From NCBI GenBank assembly GCA_002816705.1, contig MUCK01000017.1, positions 1-64,000 on the forward strand: 64,000 nucleotides of DNA, given 5' to 3'. Under the pieces are notes generated by a model. That model saw only the letters and a list, made by a program, of their open reading frames with translations. It did not search any database and had not been told where the DNA came from. The stretch comes from SAR202 cluster bacterium Casp-Chloro-G4 (lineage in GTDB: Bacteria > Chloroflexota > Dehalococcoidia > Lucifugimonadales > JADFKI01). This document shows, one piece after another, positions 17,321 through 26,058 of the stretch; position 1 is the first letter of the stretch; each line of letters starts with the position of its first letter. A program made the position numbers and the translations under genes.

Positions 17321-17354
17321 CCACGTTTTAAGGGAGCTTGGCAGCAATCTGGTA

Positions 17355-17379
17355 GAATTCCACAGGTTGAATTCCACAG
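17355..17379. repeat. Tandem 11-bp direct repeat GAATTCCACAG
   Basis: Two exact copies (17355-17365 and 17369-17379) with a 14-bp period stand just upstream of the Yip1-like gene. Both share GAATTC with the centre of the palindrome at 17303-17320. The first copy overlaps a possible -10 (TAGAAT, 17353-17358). They may be half-sites of the same regulator. Confidence 0.5.
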
Positions 17380-17391
17380 TTTTGGGGGAGA

Positions 17392-17931
17392 GTGAAAACG
17401 GTGCTGGCAAGGGCGTTAAGAGCGACAATTCTGGACGGGCGGCTGTACCGCGAAATTGGGGACGATCCGAGGGAGATGTTTTATGCGCTGGGCATCGTAC
17501 TGCTGGCCGCAGTAGCATTTGGTTTGGGGCTAAAAAACGCCAGTATATTATCGTTTCCAGATGCGCCATCTTCCGTGATCATTGCGATGGCGGCGAGCTC
17601 CAAAGTGACCAGCTGGGTCTTGTGGACTGTGCTTGCTTTCTTGCTTGGCCGAATTCTGGGCGGGAAAGCCGGATTCAGACAGCTTCTTAGGAATTTGGGC
17701 TTCACTTTTGGGCCTGGGGTTCTTGGTATTCTATTTGACATACCCTGGGCCGGAGCGTACCTATTTCCGCTTTCCTTTATCTGGTTGTACCCTGCTGGCC
17801 TGGTGGCGATTAAGGAAACGCATGAGATCGATTGGGTCAGGGCCATCATTGTAAACTCTGTGGCATGGACGATCGGAATATTTATAGTTCCCGCACTTCT
17901 TGTTCCCATACAGTCCGTAGGCCGCATGTAA
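17392..17931 (+). CDS. Yip1-like integral membrane protein
   Basis: A 179-aa hydrophobic protein with about five membrane helices. The N-terminal segment (ATILDGRLYREIGDDP) precedes the first helix, which is the layout of Yip1-domain (PF04893) proteins. Bacterial members have no settled function. A strong GGGGGAG at 17384-17390 precedes two possible GTG starts, at 17392 (very close) and 17401 (about 10 bases away, better spaced). The gene is divergent from LysR and convergent with tatD. Confidence 0.7.
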   Translation: MKTVLARALRATILDGRLYREIGDDPREMFYALGIVLLAAVAFGLGLKNASILSFPDAPSSVIIAMAASSKVTSWVLWTVLAFLLGRILGGKAGFRQLLRNLGFTFGPGVLGILFDIPWAGAYLFPLSFIWLYPAGLVAIKETHEIDWVRAIIVNSVAWTIGIFIVPALLVPIQSVGRM

Positions 17932-17985
17932 GCGTCGCTAAGACGAAATGGTAATTCGCTTCATATATGTTCCCAATACTCTGTA

Positions 17986-18795
17986 CTAATCGCCGATTCG
18001 GGCGCCCTGGACGTAAGTCTCCACTGTGGCCCAGCCGTCTCCAAGCAAATTCCTCATGTTGGCGGTAGTGGCTTGCACTACCTCCTCCACGTCCTTGCCT
18101 TGTAGCTCGGCGAGCTTTTCCGCTATGAATCGCGTATACCGGGGCTCCGTCCAGTTCTCACGCTTGGGTTTGAACGGCTGTGGCGCGGAGTCTGTCTCCA
18201 GAACGATGCTATCAAGAGGAAGTTCGGCAGCCACGGCTTGAAGGTGTGGCAATCTCAGAAGTGGTCTTGCCAGAGAAATGTATAACCCCATGTCCAACAC
18301 CTTCCGGGCGTCATCCAAAGTGCCCTGAAAGTAGTGCATCACTCCGCCGACCTCATAGGCCTTCTCCTCTCGCAGCACTCGGAACGCCTCGTCGTGTGAT
18401 TCGCGGCTGTGGAAAATTACAGGCCTACCCAGGTCTCGAGCAAGCCTTATCTGCTGACGAAACGCTTCGTACTGTAACGCTCTGTCTGGCATGCCTTCCA
18501 TGAAGTCCAGGCCAATCTCACTTACGACCAGCACCTTGTCTGTAGATAGGGCCATGTCTCGTAGGCGTTCGTACGTGGAATCGTCGAACGGTTCTTCTAT
18601 ATCCATGGGGTGTATGCCCACGCCCGAAAAGAAGTCCGGGAATGTTTTCGAAAGTTCCAACGAGCGCTGTGTGGACGCTAACGTGGTGCCTGCGGATATA
18701 ACGAATCCCACGCCAACATCGCGGCCTCTCTGGAGAATCTCAAAGACCTCATCGTTCGTATAAGAGTCAAGGTGGACGTGGCAGTCTATGAGCAT
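17986..18795 (-). CDS. TatD family metal-dependent hydrolase/DNase
   Basis: A 269-aa TIM-barrel hydrolase. Metal-binding residues are visible: CHVHLDSY near residue 4-11 (HxH), Glu in VVSEIGLDFMEG near 91, His in VIFHSRESH near 130, His in GVMHYFQG near 157, and Asp in VLETDSAPQ near 198. TatD enzymes are 3'-5' exonucleases involved in DNA repair or quality control. Many genomes have several, and substrate choice is not readable from sequence. It is divergent from the UPF0104 gene. Confidence 0.9.
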   Translation of the reverse strand: MLIDCHVHLDSYTNDEVFEILQRGRDVGVGFVISAGTTLASTQRSLELSKTFPDFFSGVGIHPMDIEEPFDDSTYERLRDMALSTDKVLVVSEIGLDFMEGMPDRALQYEAFRQQIRLARDLGRPVIFHSRESHDEAFRVLREEKAYEVGGVMHYFQGTLDDARKVLDMGLYISLARPLLRLPHLQAVAAELPLDSIVLETDSAPQPFKPKRENWTEPRYTRFIAEKLAELQGKDVEEVVQATTANMRNLLGDGWATVETYVQGARIGD

Positions 18796-18910
18796 AAGTG
18801 TAAGCTGAAGGGTACCTGTTTACGTGGTATTGGTAGGCAGCATTGATTATACTACAGAGACGGTACATCGCCCATGCGGCCCTTGGGCTCCAGGGGTTTT
18901 CCATTCAACC

Positions 18911-19918
18911 ATGCATTCTAATATGACGAAATTCGGCCGTATCTCACTGGGACTGGTCCTCAGCAGTCTTATGGTATGGCTTGTATTCAGAGGGTTGGAC
19001 TGGGACCAGGTGGGCCATTCGTTGAGAGATGTTTCCCCTCCTGTAGTTATGGGCGCCGTCATACTCTTCATGATGGCTGGTTTCCTCCGAGCAGTGCGTT
19101 GGCGCTGTCTCTTCATTAATTTCCCTATATCAAGCTCTCGACTTTTTATTATCCAAAACGAGGGTATAGGGCTGAACAACATGTTGCCCGTGCGCGTCGC
19201 CAGCGACCCGGCCCAGGTAGCAATTCTCACCGTCAGAGATGGCGTGCAGCCCTCTACAGCGATAGCGACGCTTGGCATGGAACGCATAATTGACACCATA
19301 TCGAGCGCTATGATATTGCTGGCTGCGGTCTTCTTCGTTCCCCAGATGCGGCAGTTTAGCGATTACCTTTGGGTGCCGGCGGCGGTGATAATTCTGGCAA
19401 TAGTCGGCGTGAAGACGATTAGCTGGGCAGGACAAAACTTTGAACTCATTAGAAAGGTCCCTTTTCTTAGTTCGCTCTCATGGGCTGTGTCCGAGTTGGA
19501 GAAGCATCCCGACAGGCTTATAGCGTCGCTGCTCCTAAGCATACTGTTTTGGCTGACCGTGGGTGTGGCCTCCTGGTTTGTGGCGGTAGGGGTGGGACTA
19601 CCCATATCACCGATCACGGCAATGGTAACAATAATGGGTACTATATTCATCGCGACGACTATGCCATCCGCGCCAAGCGCCCTCGGCACATTTGAGTACG
19701 CAATGCTGATCATACTGGAGCGCTTCGGCGTTGAGCGTGAAGCAGGACTCGGCTTTGCTCTGATATGCCATGCCGTATTTTTCCTGCCTCCAACTATTAT
19801 TGCAGCGATATTCCTTCCAAGAGAGGGATTGCAGATTGCACAGAGGCTTCGTGGAAGGCTTCCCTGGAAACGTATGCCGGATAGTCCCGAGCCAATGCTG
19901 ACCGGCGACTCGGCATGA
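18911..19918 (+). CDS. UPF0104 / lysylphosphatidylglycerol synthase-type membrane protein
   Basis: A polytopic membrane protein of about 335 aa, with roughly eight helices, resembling the flippase-like domain shared by MprF and the UPF0104/AglD2 proteins. The segment MAGFLRAVRWRCLF and the later LGTFEYAMLIILERFGV fit this family. No lysyltransferase domain is present. The ATG at 18911 (or 18923) is preferred because the upstream extension to 18824 is not hydrophobic and starts with a rare GTG. Its stop overlaps the start of the lipoprotein gene (ATGA). Confidence 0.75.
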   Translation: MHSNMTKFGRISLGLVLSSLMVWLVFRGLDWDQVGHSLRDVSPPVVMGAVILFMMAGFLRAVRWRCLFINFPISSSRLFIIQNEGIGLNNMLPVRVASDPAQVAILTVRDGVQPSTAIATLGMERIIDTISSAMILLAAVFFVPQMRQFSDYLWVPAAVIILAIVGVKTISWAGQNFELIRKVPFLSSLSWAVSELEKHPDRLIASLLLSILFWLTVGVASWFVAVGVGLPISPITAMVTIMGTIFIATTMPSAPSALGTFEYAMLIILERFGVEREAGLGFALICHAVFFLPPTIIAAIFLPREGLQIAQRLRGRLPWKRMPDSPEPMLTGDSA

Positions 19919-21669
19919 ACCTTCGCCCCAGTTCGCTTGTCTTTCAGATAATGGTGCTGGCTGTGTTCGCCCCAATCCTGCTGCTATCCTGCTCGCCAGA
20001 AAGTAACCCGCCAGGCCTGCAACCGACGGCATCCGCGACTTCCGTAGCCGTGACCACAGTCGCACCGCCTGAGCCTACCCGAACGGCGCTCGCAACCATA
20101 ACACCTGCCACGCCCACCGCCTCGGTGCCGACGGCAGGGCCATCCCCAGCCGCGTCCCCAACCGTTCCAGTTAGCGATTCTCTTCGAGGCGGCACCCTTA
20201 ACTTGGCCAGCCGACAGGCCATTACGCATTACGACGTCCAGGAAGATGTTTCACCAGCCCTGTCCACATGGGGTCCCGGTATAGCGTACAGCAGGCTCTT
20301 AAGGTTCCAGTCGGGGCCAGTGGTCGCTCTCCCCAGCCTGCAGGTGGAATGCGACCTCTGCTCTCGCTGGAGCATGCTAGACGATACGACGATCGCATTC
20401 GAATTACGGGAAAACGCCGTGTGGCAGGACATTAATCCGGTCAACAGAAGGCCTGTTTCCGCAGACGATGTGGTCTTCAGCTACCTCAGGCAACAGCGAG
20501 ACGAGTCCCCCAACGCAGCCCTCCTGAACATGCTGGAAAGTGCCGAGGCCATCGGACCGAGAACGTTGCGTCTGAGTCTCAAGGCCCCGGACGCCGACTT
20601 CATGGTGGCATTGGCAGACGGCCATTCCAAGATAGTAGCCCGGGAGGCTGTGGAGCAAACCGGCGATCTGACCAACGGCCCAACAGTGGGCTCCGGTCCG
20701 TGGGTGCTGACAGAAAGCAGGCCGGGGACCAGGCATTTCTTCAGCGCCAACCCTGACTACTACGAAGAGGGTTACCCTCTGCTGGATAGGCTAAACATAC
20801 ACGTGCTGCAAGACGCAGCTACTCGTGATGCGGCCTTTCAGGTGCGCAACATCGACGTGTATCAGATGTCGCCCCCTCAGTGGCAGGAACACCTGAGAGG
20901 AGTACCGGGTGCCCCTGGTCTCTTTTCGCCGGACCAGGGCACTGGGCTTGAGGTTGCCCTGAACGCCAGCTCGGAGCCATTCCAGGACGCACGGTTGCGT
21001 CGAGCGGCTATGCTCTCGATGGACCCGTGGGCGGCCGTGGAAGATATTTGGCTGGGTGCGGCAACAGTAGGGCAGGGCGTTCCATCCCCTGCTGCAGACT
21101 GGTTGCTGCCGCAAGACGTGATGCGCACCTACTTCGGCGACGTTGTGCGGGCACGGATTCTGGTTACCGAATCGAGAGGGGATACGTCTATTCCCGTAAC
21201 CATAAAGGTCGGGGACTTTGGAGAGGCCTACCTCAGGCATGCCGAACGAATCGCGGATGAGATGCGAGTTGTCGGCTTTGAGCCAGCGATTGAGGTCGTT
21301 AACCGACGTTACTTCGGAGAGGATGTTTGGCTGGGTGGAGATTACCAGATGTTCGCCGGTCCTATGGCGCCAGTGTTGTCTCCTAATGCATACATGCTGA
21401 CCGTTCTGCACAGCGGAGGCCACTGGAACACCACTGCGGTGTACGATGCCAATATAGATGCCCTGATCGAGTCGCAAGCCCAAGAACTAGACCCCACGAA
21501 ACGCAAAAAGATATTTCTGGAAGTTCAGCGGCGGGCAATGGAAGATTCGCATCGGTTCGTTGCTGCTGGCGGCGTTTCCGTCTGGACATGGTGGCCAAGG
21601 GTGAAGCAGTTCCATCCTAATTTCGCCGGGTTTGAGTATTCTCACTGGTCAAAGGTCTCGGTAAGGTAA
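19915..21669 (+). CDS. Solute-binding lipoprotein, ABC peptide-transporter family 5 (SBP_bac_5), orphan
   Basis: A 584-aa secreted lipoprotein. Residues 1-26 form a lipoprotein signal peptide ending at LLLSC (Cys26). A Thr/Pro/Ala-rich linker follows (about 30-85), then a family-5 solute-binding domain (SRWSMLDDTTIAFELRENAV, PVSADDVVFSYLRQQ). Family-5 proteins bind oligopeptides, nickel, sugars or opines. No permease or ATPase gene is nearby. Instead the gene overlaps the UPF0104 gene by 4 bases, an unusual pairing. The linker suits a protein tethered to the outer face of a membrane. Confidence 0.88.
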   Translation: MNLRPSSLVFQIMVLAVFAPILLLSCSPESNPPGLQPTASATSVAVTTVAPPEPTRTALATITPATPTASVPTAGPSPAASPTVPVSDSLRGGTLNLASRQAITHYDVQEDVSPALSTWGPGIAYSRLLRFQSGPVVALPSLQVECDLCSRWSMLDDTTIAFELRENAVWQDINPVNRRPVSADDVVFSYLRQQRDESPNAALLNMLESAEAIGPRTLRLSLKAPDADFMVALADGHSKIVAREAVEQTGDLTNGPTVGSGPWVLTESRPGTRHFFSANPDYYEEGYPLLDRLNIHVLQDAATRDAAFQVRNIDVYQMSPPQWQEHLRGVPGAPGLFSPDQGTGLEVALNASSEPFQDARLRRAAMLSMDPWAAVEDIWLGAATVGQGVPSPAADWLLPQDVMRTYFGDVVRARILVTESRGDTSIPVTIKVGDFGEAYLRHAERIADEMRVVGFEPAIEVVNRRYFGEDVWLGGDYQMFAGPMAPVLSPNAYMLTVLHSGGHWNTTAVYDANIDALIESQAQELDPTKRKKIFLEVQRRAMEDSHRFVAAGGVSVWTWWPRVKQFHPNFAGFEYSHWSKVSVR

Positions 21670-21701
21670 CTTCTGGAAGAGGCCCATCGTGGTGAGTGTG
21701 C

Positions 21702-22118
21702 CTATATGGCCTCGAAAAGTATGTCCTGAGCGCCTTCCCAAAGCACCATGTGGCCCAGCGCAGCCAGATTTTCCAAGCCTTCTACTATGGTAAGAAAGTG
21801 GTTGCCTGCCAGAGAACCCATCTTGCTGGCGAACGAAGTAGCCCCGTAAGCGATCAAGATCTCCGTTTCGCTTATTCCGCCGGGGTAGAGCAGAATGTCG
21901 CCACGGGAGGGATAGGTTGTGTGGTTCTCGTATTCAGAGGTTATCTTCGCATCGCCGAGAGGCACCCACACTGCCTCGCCGCTCCAACGGACGTGAATGA
22001 TCTTGTTACGGAACGGCAACTGCCCCAGGAAAGCCGCGCAGGTGTTAGGCGCTGCCTCTTCCTGCTTCGCCACGAAGTTGTACGGCCCTGCCGTAATGCG
22101 GAGGTTTCCAGACATCAT
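21702..22118 (-). CDS. DUF3830 family cyclophilin-like protein
   Basis: A 138-aa protein resembling DUF3830, which has a cyclophilin-like beta-barrel fold: KQEEAAPNTCAAFLGQLPF, then VRWSGEAVWVPLG and HMVLWEGAQDILFE at the end. The family's function is not established; members lie beside amidohydrolase and amidase genes. It is the last gene of a three-gene minus-strand operon, 37 bases after the ureohydrolase. Start is ATG 22118 or the next codon, 22115. Confidence 0.75.
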   Translation of the reverse strand: MMSGNLRITAGPYNFVAKQEEAAPNTCAAFLGQLPFRNKIIHVRWSGEAVWVPLGDAKITSEYENHTTYPSRGDILLYPGGISETEILIAYGATSFASKMGSLAGNHFLTIVEGLENLAALGHMVLWEGAQDILFEAI

Positions 22119-22155
22119 CGACTCCCTGATTGCTTACTGATGGTCATCGTCCACC

Positions 22156-23193
22156 TCACAGATTCACCTCATCGAAAAGCCTCGGGTGCAGCACCCTGAG
22201 CATGCCATCTACCGCGATGCGCTCAGTTTGGCCTGAGGGGTCCCATTCGGGCGACACCTCGCACAGATCGAAGGCCGCCAGCATATCGTAGCGGCTAAGC
22301 ATGTCCATGGCCTCAAAGAATTCGGCAGTGTGAACCCCGTTAAATTCGGGCGAGCCAGTGCCAGTGGACTGGTGGGCGTCGATTACATCGATGTCTATGC
22401 TGACGTACACCGCGTGCACGCCATCCGCGGCCGTGTTCATGGCATCGGTCATAACGTCGGCAATTCCCCGGTCGCGCACGTTCCGGGCCGTCATCATGTT
22501 CAGATTGTGCTCTCGCTTCAGCTCAAACTGGTCCACGGTGACGGGACTGTTCAGGCCAACCCAGGCCAGGTTCTTATATTCAATCGCGGGGTTTTCGCTG
22601 ATGCGACGTACCATGGTTCCGTGGTGGTAGCGCCCGCCCAGCGCGTTGCTTTCGTTGAAGTCAGTGTGGGCGTCGATATGTATGAATCCCAGGCGAAGAT
22701 TCTCATGCCTCTCCGCCATGCCTTTGGCAAAGCCTTCGAACGACGGATACGCTACGTAGTGATCGCCACCCATTACTACCGGGAAGCCGCCTCGCTGAAC
22801 CACCTCCGCAACACCCTGAGTCACGGACTCTGTAGTTTTCATCAGATCCGTAGGGTATATGTTGAAGTCGCCCAGGTCTCCGACATCGGGCGCATCCTTC
22901 AGACGTAGGGCAGTCTCGGAATCCAGGTCCACTCTCGTCTTATCTGGCGCCAACTCGTATCCCGCCCTGAAGAACATAGACGCCTCGCGGATCGCCCTTG
23001 GACCGAAACGCGCGCCGGGTCTCCCTCCGTATATGCCGTTATCGATAGGCACACCGGCGATAACGGTCGTTCCTTCCGCAATATCCTTGAACTCAATCGG
23101 AGGCAACCTGAAGAAAGAGACCAGTCCCCCGTAATAGGGCATTACGTCTCTCTGGTAATCTGAAGAACTCAATAAATAACTCCAATATGCCAC
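22156..23193 (-). CDS. Agmatinase/ureohydrolase family protein
   Basis: A 345-aa arginase-fold enzyme. The binuclear manganese ligands are visible: His in VMGGDHYVAYP, Asp-His-Asp in GFIHIDAHTDFNE, and Asp residues in VYVSIDIDVIDAH. The region GARFGPRAIREASMFF near 61-76 is typical of agmatinases. It should release urea from a guanidino compound such as agmatine or guanidinobutyrate; substrate choice is uncertain. The start is GTG at 23193. It lies between an acyl-CoA dehydrogenase-like gene (48-base gap) and DUF3830 (37-base gap). Confidence 0.9.
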   Translation of the reverse strand: MAYWSYLLSSSDYQRDVMPYYGGLVSFFRLPPIEFKDIAEGTTVIAGVPIDNGIYGGRPGARFGPRAIREASMFFRAGYELAPDKTRVDLDSETALRLKDAPDVGDLGDFNIYPTDLMKTTESVTQGVAEVVQRGGFPVVMGGDHYVAYPSFEGFAKGMAERHENLRLGFIHIDAHTDFNESNALGGRYHHGTMVRRISENPAIEYKNLAWVGLNSPVTVDQFELKREHNLNMMTARNVRDRGIADVMTDAMNTAADGVHAVYVSIDIDVIDAHQSTGTGSPEFNGVHTAEFFEAMDMLSRYDMLAAFDLCEVSPEWDPSGQTERIAVDGMLRVLHPRLFDEVNL

Positions 23194-23241
23194 AATGAAT
23201 CGGTCCCGCCGCCGCGAGGCTCACGAGACATGGGTAGCAGG

Positions 23242-24411
23242 TTAGAAAAGGCCTTCTGGCTCAAGACCCAGGTGATACGCGCCAGCCACGTCGAAATGCA
23301 GCATGCGACCCTGACCCTGCTGGCTCATGACGTTGGCGTCCTGAAAGTAACGTTGGAGAGGGCTGCTCTCGAATACGGCGCTGGACCCTCCAAGGTTATA
23401 GGCAATGCCCACGACCTCGCAGGAGGTACGGATGGCGTGCGTGGCGGCAAGGCGCAAGTCAATGCGCTCTTCGACCGTCAAGGTTCCCCGTACGCTGGCG
23501 CTCTCCCAGACCCTGGCAGTTGCTTCACGCAGGTACGCACGGCAGGACCGCCACATGGCCTCGGTCTGGCCCATCTGGCGCTGCGTAGTAGACATATCTC
23601 GAAGAAGGGTATTGCCATATGCAGGAGTCTTGGTGCTGGCAAGCTTTATGACTGCGTCCAGACTAGCCCGCGCATTGCCCAACGCAGCAGTTGCGAAACC
23701 AGCCCCGAAGGTAAGCACCGTGGGGATGGCATAGGTTGGTCCGGGCTCGCGAGTAGGGTCGGACGTGCTGTAAGTATGGTCGGAAGGCACGAATATGTCA
23801 AGGGCCGAGAAGCTAAAGCTGCCCGTGCCACGAAGACCCCTTACATCCCACGCGTCATGAACCTCGACCTCTTCTTTCGGGACCAGAAAGATTCGGGAAT
23901 CGCGTCGTGAGGTTATGCTGTCCTGCTCGTGGCTGTCCCGAGTAACCGGAGCCAATGCTGCAACCCATGTCGCGTGGCGTATCCCCGTACTGAAGTCCCA
24001 GCGACCGGAGAGCTTATAGCCGCCATCGACTTGCACCGCTTTAGCTTCGTATGTGGGAGGACCGTTCGTCAGCACTGCCCTCTGCTCATTCCATATCTTC
24101 TTTGCGGTTGCCTCAGGCATGCGTACAGCGTTTGTGGCCAAAATGTTGTTTTGGTTAAGGCACCATGCCGTGCTGCTGTCGGCCTGCCCGATGTATTGGA
24201 TTATGCGTAAGAAGTCGAGGAAATTAAGCTCTGCGCCCCCGAGACTCTTGGGCAATAGTAGTCTGAAAAAACCCTCATCAGCCAATTCTTGAGCCAGTGC
24301 GGGCGGTAGCTCCCGATCATTGTGAATCTGTTCAGACGCAGCCGCCACTTTCGGAAACAGTCTTTTGGCGACTTCCAGATAATGTTCGATGTCATCGGAC
24401 GCTACTGTCAT
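23242..24411 (-). CDS. Acyl-CoA dehydrogenase-fold flavoprotein (group D monooxygenase-like)
   Basis: A 389-aa protein of the acyl-CoA dehydrogenase superfamily. The N-terminal helical domain has DEGFFRLLLPKSLGGAEL. The middle has GGYKLSGRWDFSTGIRHATWV, which is closer to HsaA/DszC-type flavin-dependent hydroxylases than to true fatty acyl dehydrogenases. No canonical catalytic Glu context could be identified. A strong AGAGGG ribosome-binding site precedes the ATG. It is first in an operon with the ureohydrolase and DUF3830. Flavin hydroxylation or desulfurisation of a nitrogenous compound is possible, but this is inference. Confidence 0.82.
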   Translation of the reverse strand: MTVASDDIEHYLEVAKRLFPKVAAASEQIHNDRELPPALAQELADEGFFRLLLPKSLGGAELNFLDFLRIIQYIGQADSSTAWCLNQNNILATNAVRMPEATAKKIWNEQRAVLTNGPPTYEAKAVQVDGGYKLSGRWDFSTGIRHATWVAALAPVTRDSHEQDSITSRRDSRIFLVPKEEVEVHDAWDVRGLRGTGSFSFSALDIFVPSDHTYSTSDPTREPGPTYAIPTVLTFGAGFATAALGNARASLDAVIKLASTKTPAYGNTLLRDMSTTQRQMGQTEAMWRSCRAYLREATARVWESASVRGTLTVEERIDLRLAATHAIRTSCEVVGIAYNLGGSSAVFESSPLQRYFQDANVMSQQGQGRMLHFDVAGAYHLGLEPEGLF

Positions 24412-24821
24412 TCCCTCTTGAGCTCCTTACGGTAAATTTTTCTTGATTCCGGCCTGTTCCAGTCAACTGCGAGAATTAAGCCGTCACGGATTCCCCGACC
24501 TTCATGTCGTTCGTCTTGTCAAAGGTGGGACTTCCGTAGCGGATTATAGGCACCAGGGTTGGTTGCGGCAAGTAGCGGAGTCAGGCACCTCAAAATGGGC
24601 CATGCAAACACCTCCCCACGGCGGCCACGCAGGTCTGCTCTGAAAAATCTGACAAATGGGAAATGGCCAAGGCGATTGGCAGGTGGTGCGCCTTTCAGGC
24701 CAATGGGGTAACATTGGTTTGACCGACTTAGGATTCGAGTTTGCACTTGCGCCTATTCGGGCGTTCACGGGGCTTTCGGCCCTGAACAGGCCGGTGAGAG
24801 TAGTCTAGTTTGGAGGATATA
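24412..24821. other. 410-bp divergent intergenic region
   Basis: It separates the acyl-CoA dehydrogenase-like gene (minus) from the FAD-oxidoreductase gene (plus). A short hairpin, CCAAT / ATTGG around GGGGTAAC (24700-24717), and a GGGC-TTTCG-GCCC stem near 24770 are visible. No riboswitch, tRNA or small gene was recognised. Confidence 0.45.
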
Positions 24822-25937
24822 ATGAACGCAGGCAGCAGCGAAGTAGTCATCGTTGGCGGTGGCGTAGTCGGAATCGCGACGGCTTACTTTCTGGGCCTGG
24901 CCGGGGTTCGGAGTACCGTCATTGAACGCGACTCCGTCGGAAGCCACGCATCTGGTTTCGCTTACGGCGGCCTGACGCCTTTGTCTGGAGCAGGCATACC
25001 CGGCCCGGTGTATCCTCTGGCCAAAGAGGGCCTTCGCCTTCACAGTGAGTTCGCCAAGTCGCTTCCGGAAGAAACCGGAGTCGCCACGGAATTTCGCCTG
25101 CGCCCTTCGCTTTCGCTGTCCTTCACAGAGGATGAGGTGGACGAGGCCAAAGGGCCGTTGGCGTGGCAGCAGGAGCAGGACGGCTACCGCGTAGAGTGGG
25201 TAGATGCCGCAAAGGCCATGGAGATTGAGCCCCGAGTTTCTGAGGAGATTCTCGGCGGGGTTTACGTGGAAGGCGTCGCAGAAGTAGAGCCCTACAAATT
25301 CATTCTGGCGCTCACTCAGGCAGCGGAAAAGATGGGAGCTACGGTTCGACACGGCAACGTTAACGGCCTCCGAACTAGCGGCGGCAAGGTGACAGGCGTC
25401 GTCACTGAGACCGGCGAAATACCATGCGGTGCGGTTGTCATTGCGATAGGCCCATGGAGCGCAGACGCGTCTTCCTGGACCGGACTGGACATACCGATCC
25501 GACCATTGAAGGGGCAGATACTTCGCTTGAAGGCTCCGGGCGCTCCCTTCGACTGCTCAATAGGCTGGGCGGGAAACTACGCAAATACCAAGATGGACGG
25601 CCTACTTTGGACCGGCACGACCGAGGAAGAGGCGGGCTTCGACGAGAACCCGACAGCGGCGGCGAGAGATCAGATTATGGCCTCTCTATTGAAGATGATA
25701 CCCTCGCTGTTGGACGCGGAGCTAGTGCAGCACACGGCATGTCTGCGGCCCCTTTCTGTGGACGGCATTCCCATTCTTGGCCCTGTGCCGGGCCTGGAGG
25801 GCGCATACATCGCCACAGGCGCAGGACGCAAGGGCATTCTTCTTGGGCCGGGGATGGCAAAAGCACTCACTGACCAGATACTAAAAGGCGCGGCGGATTT
25901 TCCCATTGAGCCTTTCAGTCCAGCCAGATTTGGGTAA
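24822..25937 (+). CDS. FAD-dependent amino-acid/amine oxidoreductase (DadA/glycine oxidase family)
   Basis: A 371-aa DAO-fold flavoprotein. The N-terminal dinucleotide-binding motif is VVIVGGGVVGIATAYFLG. The fold ends in the second FAD-contacting segment, YIATGAGRKGILLGPGMAK near 332-350. Family members oxidise glycine, sarcosine, D-amino acids or opines. The ATG at 24822 is the start: GGAGG lies at 24812-24816 with a 5-base spacing, whereas a TTG at 24810 would bury that site. An opine-dehydrogenase-like gene follows after 121 bases, suggesting N-substituted amino acid metabolism. Confidence 0.88.
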   Translation: MNAGSSEVVIVGGGVVGIATAYFLGLAGVRSTVIERDSVGSHASGFAYGGLTPLSGAGIPGPVYPLAKEGLRLHSEFAKSLPEETGVATEFRLRPSLSLSFTEDEVDEAKGPLAWQQEQDGYRVEWVDAAKAMEIEPRVSEEILGGVYVEGVAEVEPYKFILALTQAAEKMGATVRHGNVNGLRTSGGKVTGVVTETGEIPCGAVVIAIGPWSADASSWTGLDIPIRPLKGQILRLKAPGAPFDCSIGWAGNYANTKMDGLLWTGTTEEEAGFDENPTAAARDQIMASLLKMIPSLLDAELVQHTACLRPLSVDGIPILGPVPGLEGAYIATGAGRKGILLGPGMAKALTDQILKGAADFPIEPFSPARFG

Positions 25938-26058
25938 AGTCGAATGCTAGTCTAGGCTCCGAGCAAAAGTGCGGAATTAGCCAGACTCAATATGCGAAGA
26001 TACCAACTCACATAAATAGCGCAGGTTGATCAGCGTTACTACATCGTAGAGGGGGAAA

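Noticed and set aside
17303-17374. Three GAATTC sites as a restriction-modification related signal
   Set aside because: They are explained by a palindrome and a direct repeat in a divergent promoter; no methylase or nuclease gene is nearby.
20791-21483. 230-aa minus-strand frame opposite the solute-binding protein
   Set aside because: Shadow of a high-G+C gene; no ribosome-binding site or family pattern.
24412-24821. Possible glycine riboswitch before the FAD oxidoreductase gene
   Set aside because: The long leader invited the idea, but no conserved glycine-aptamer core or tandem aptamers could be traced.
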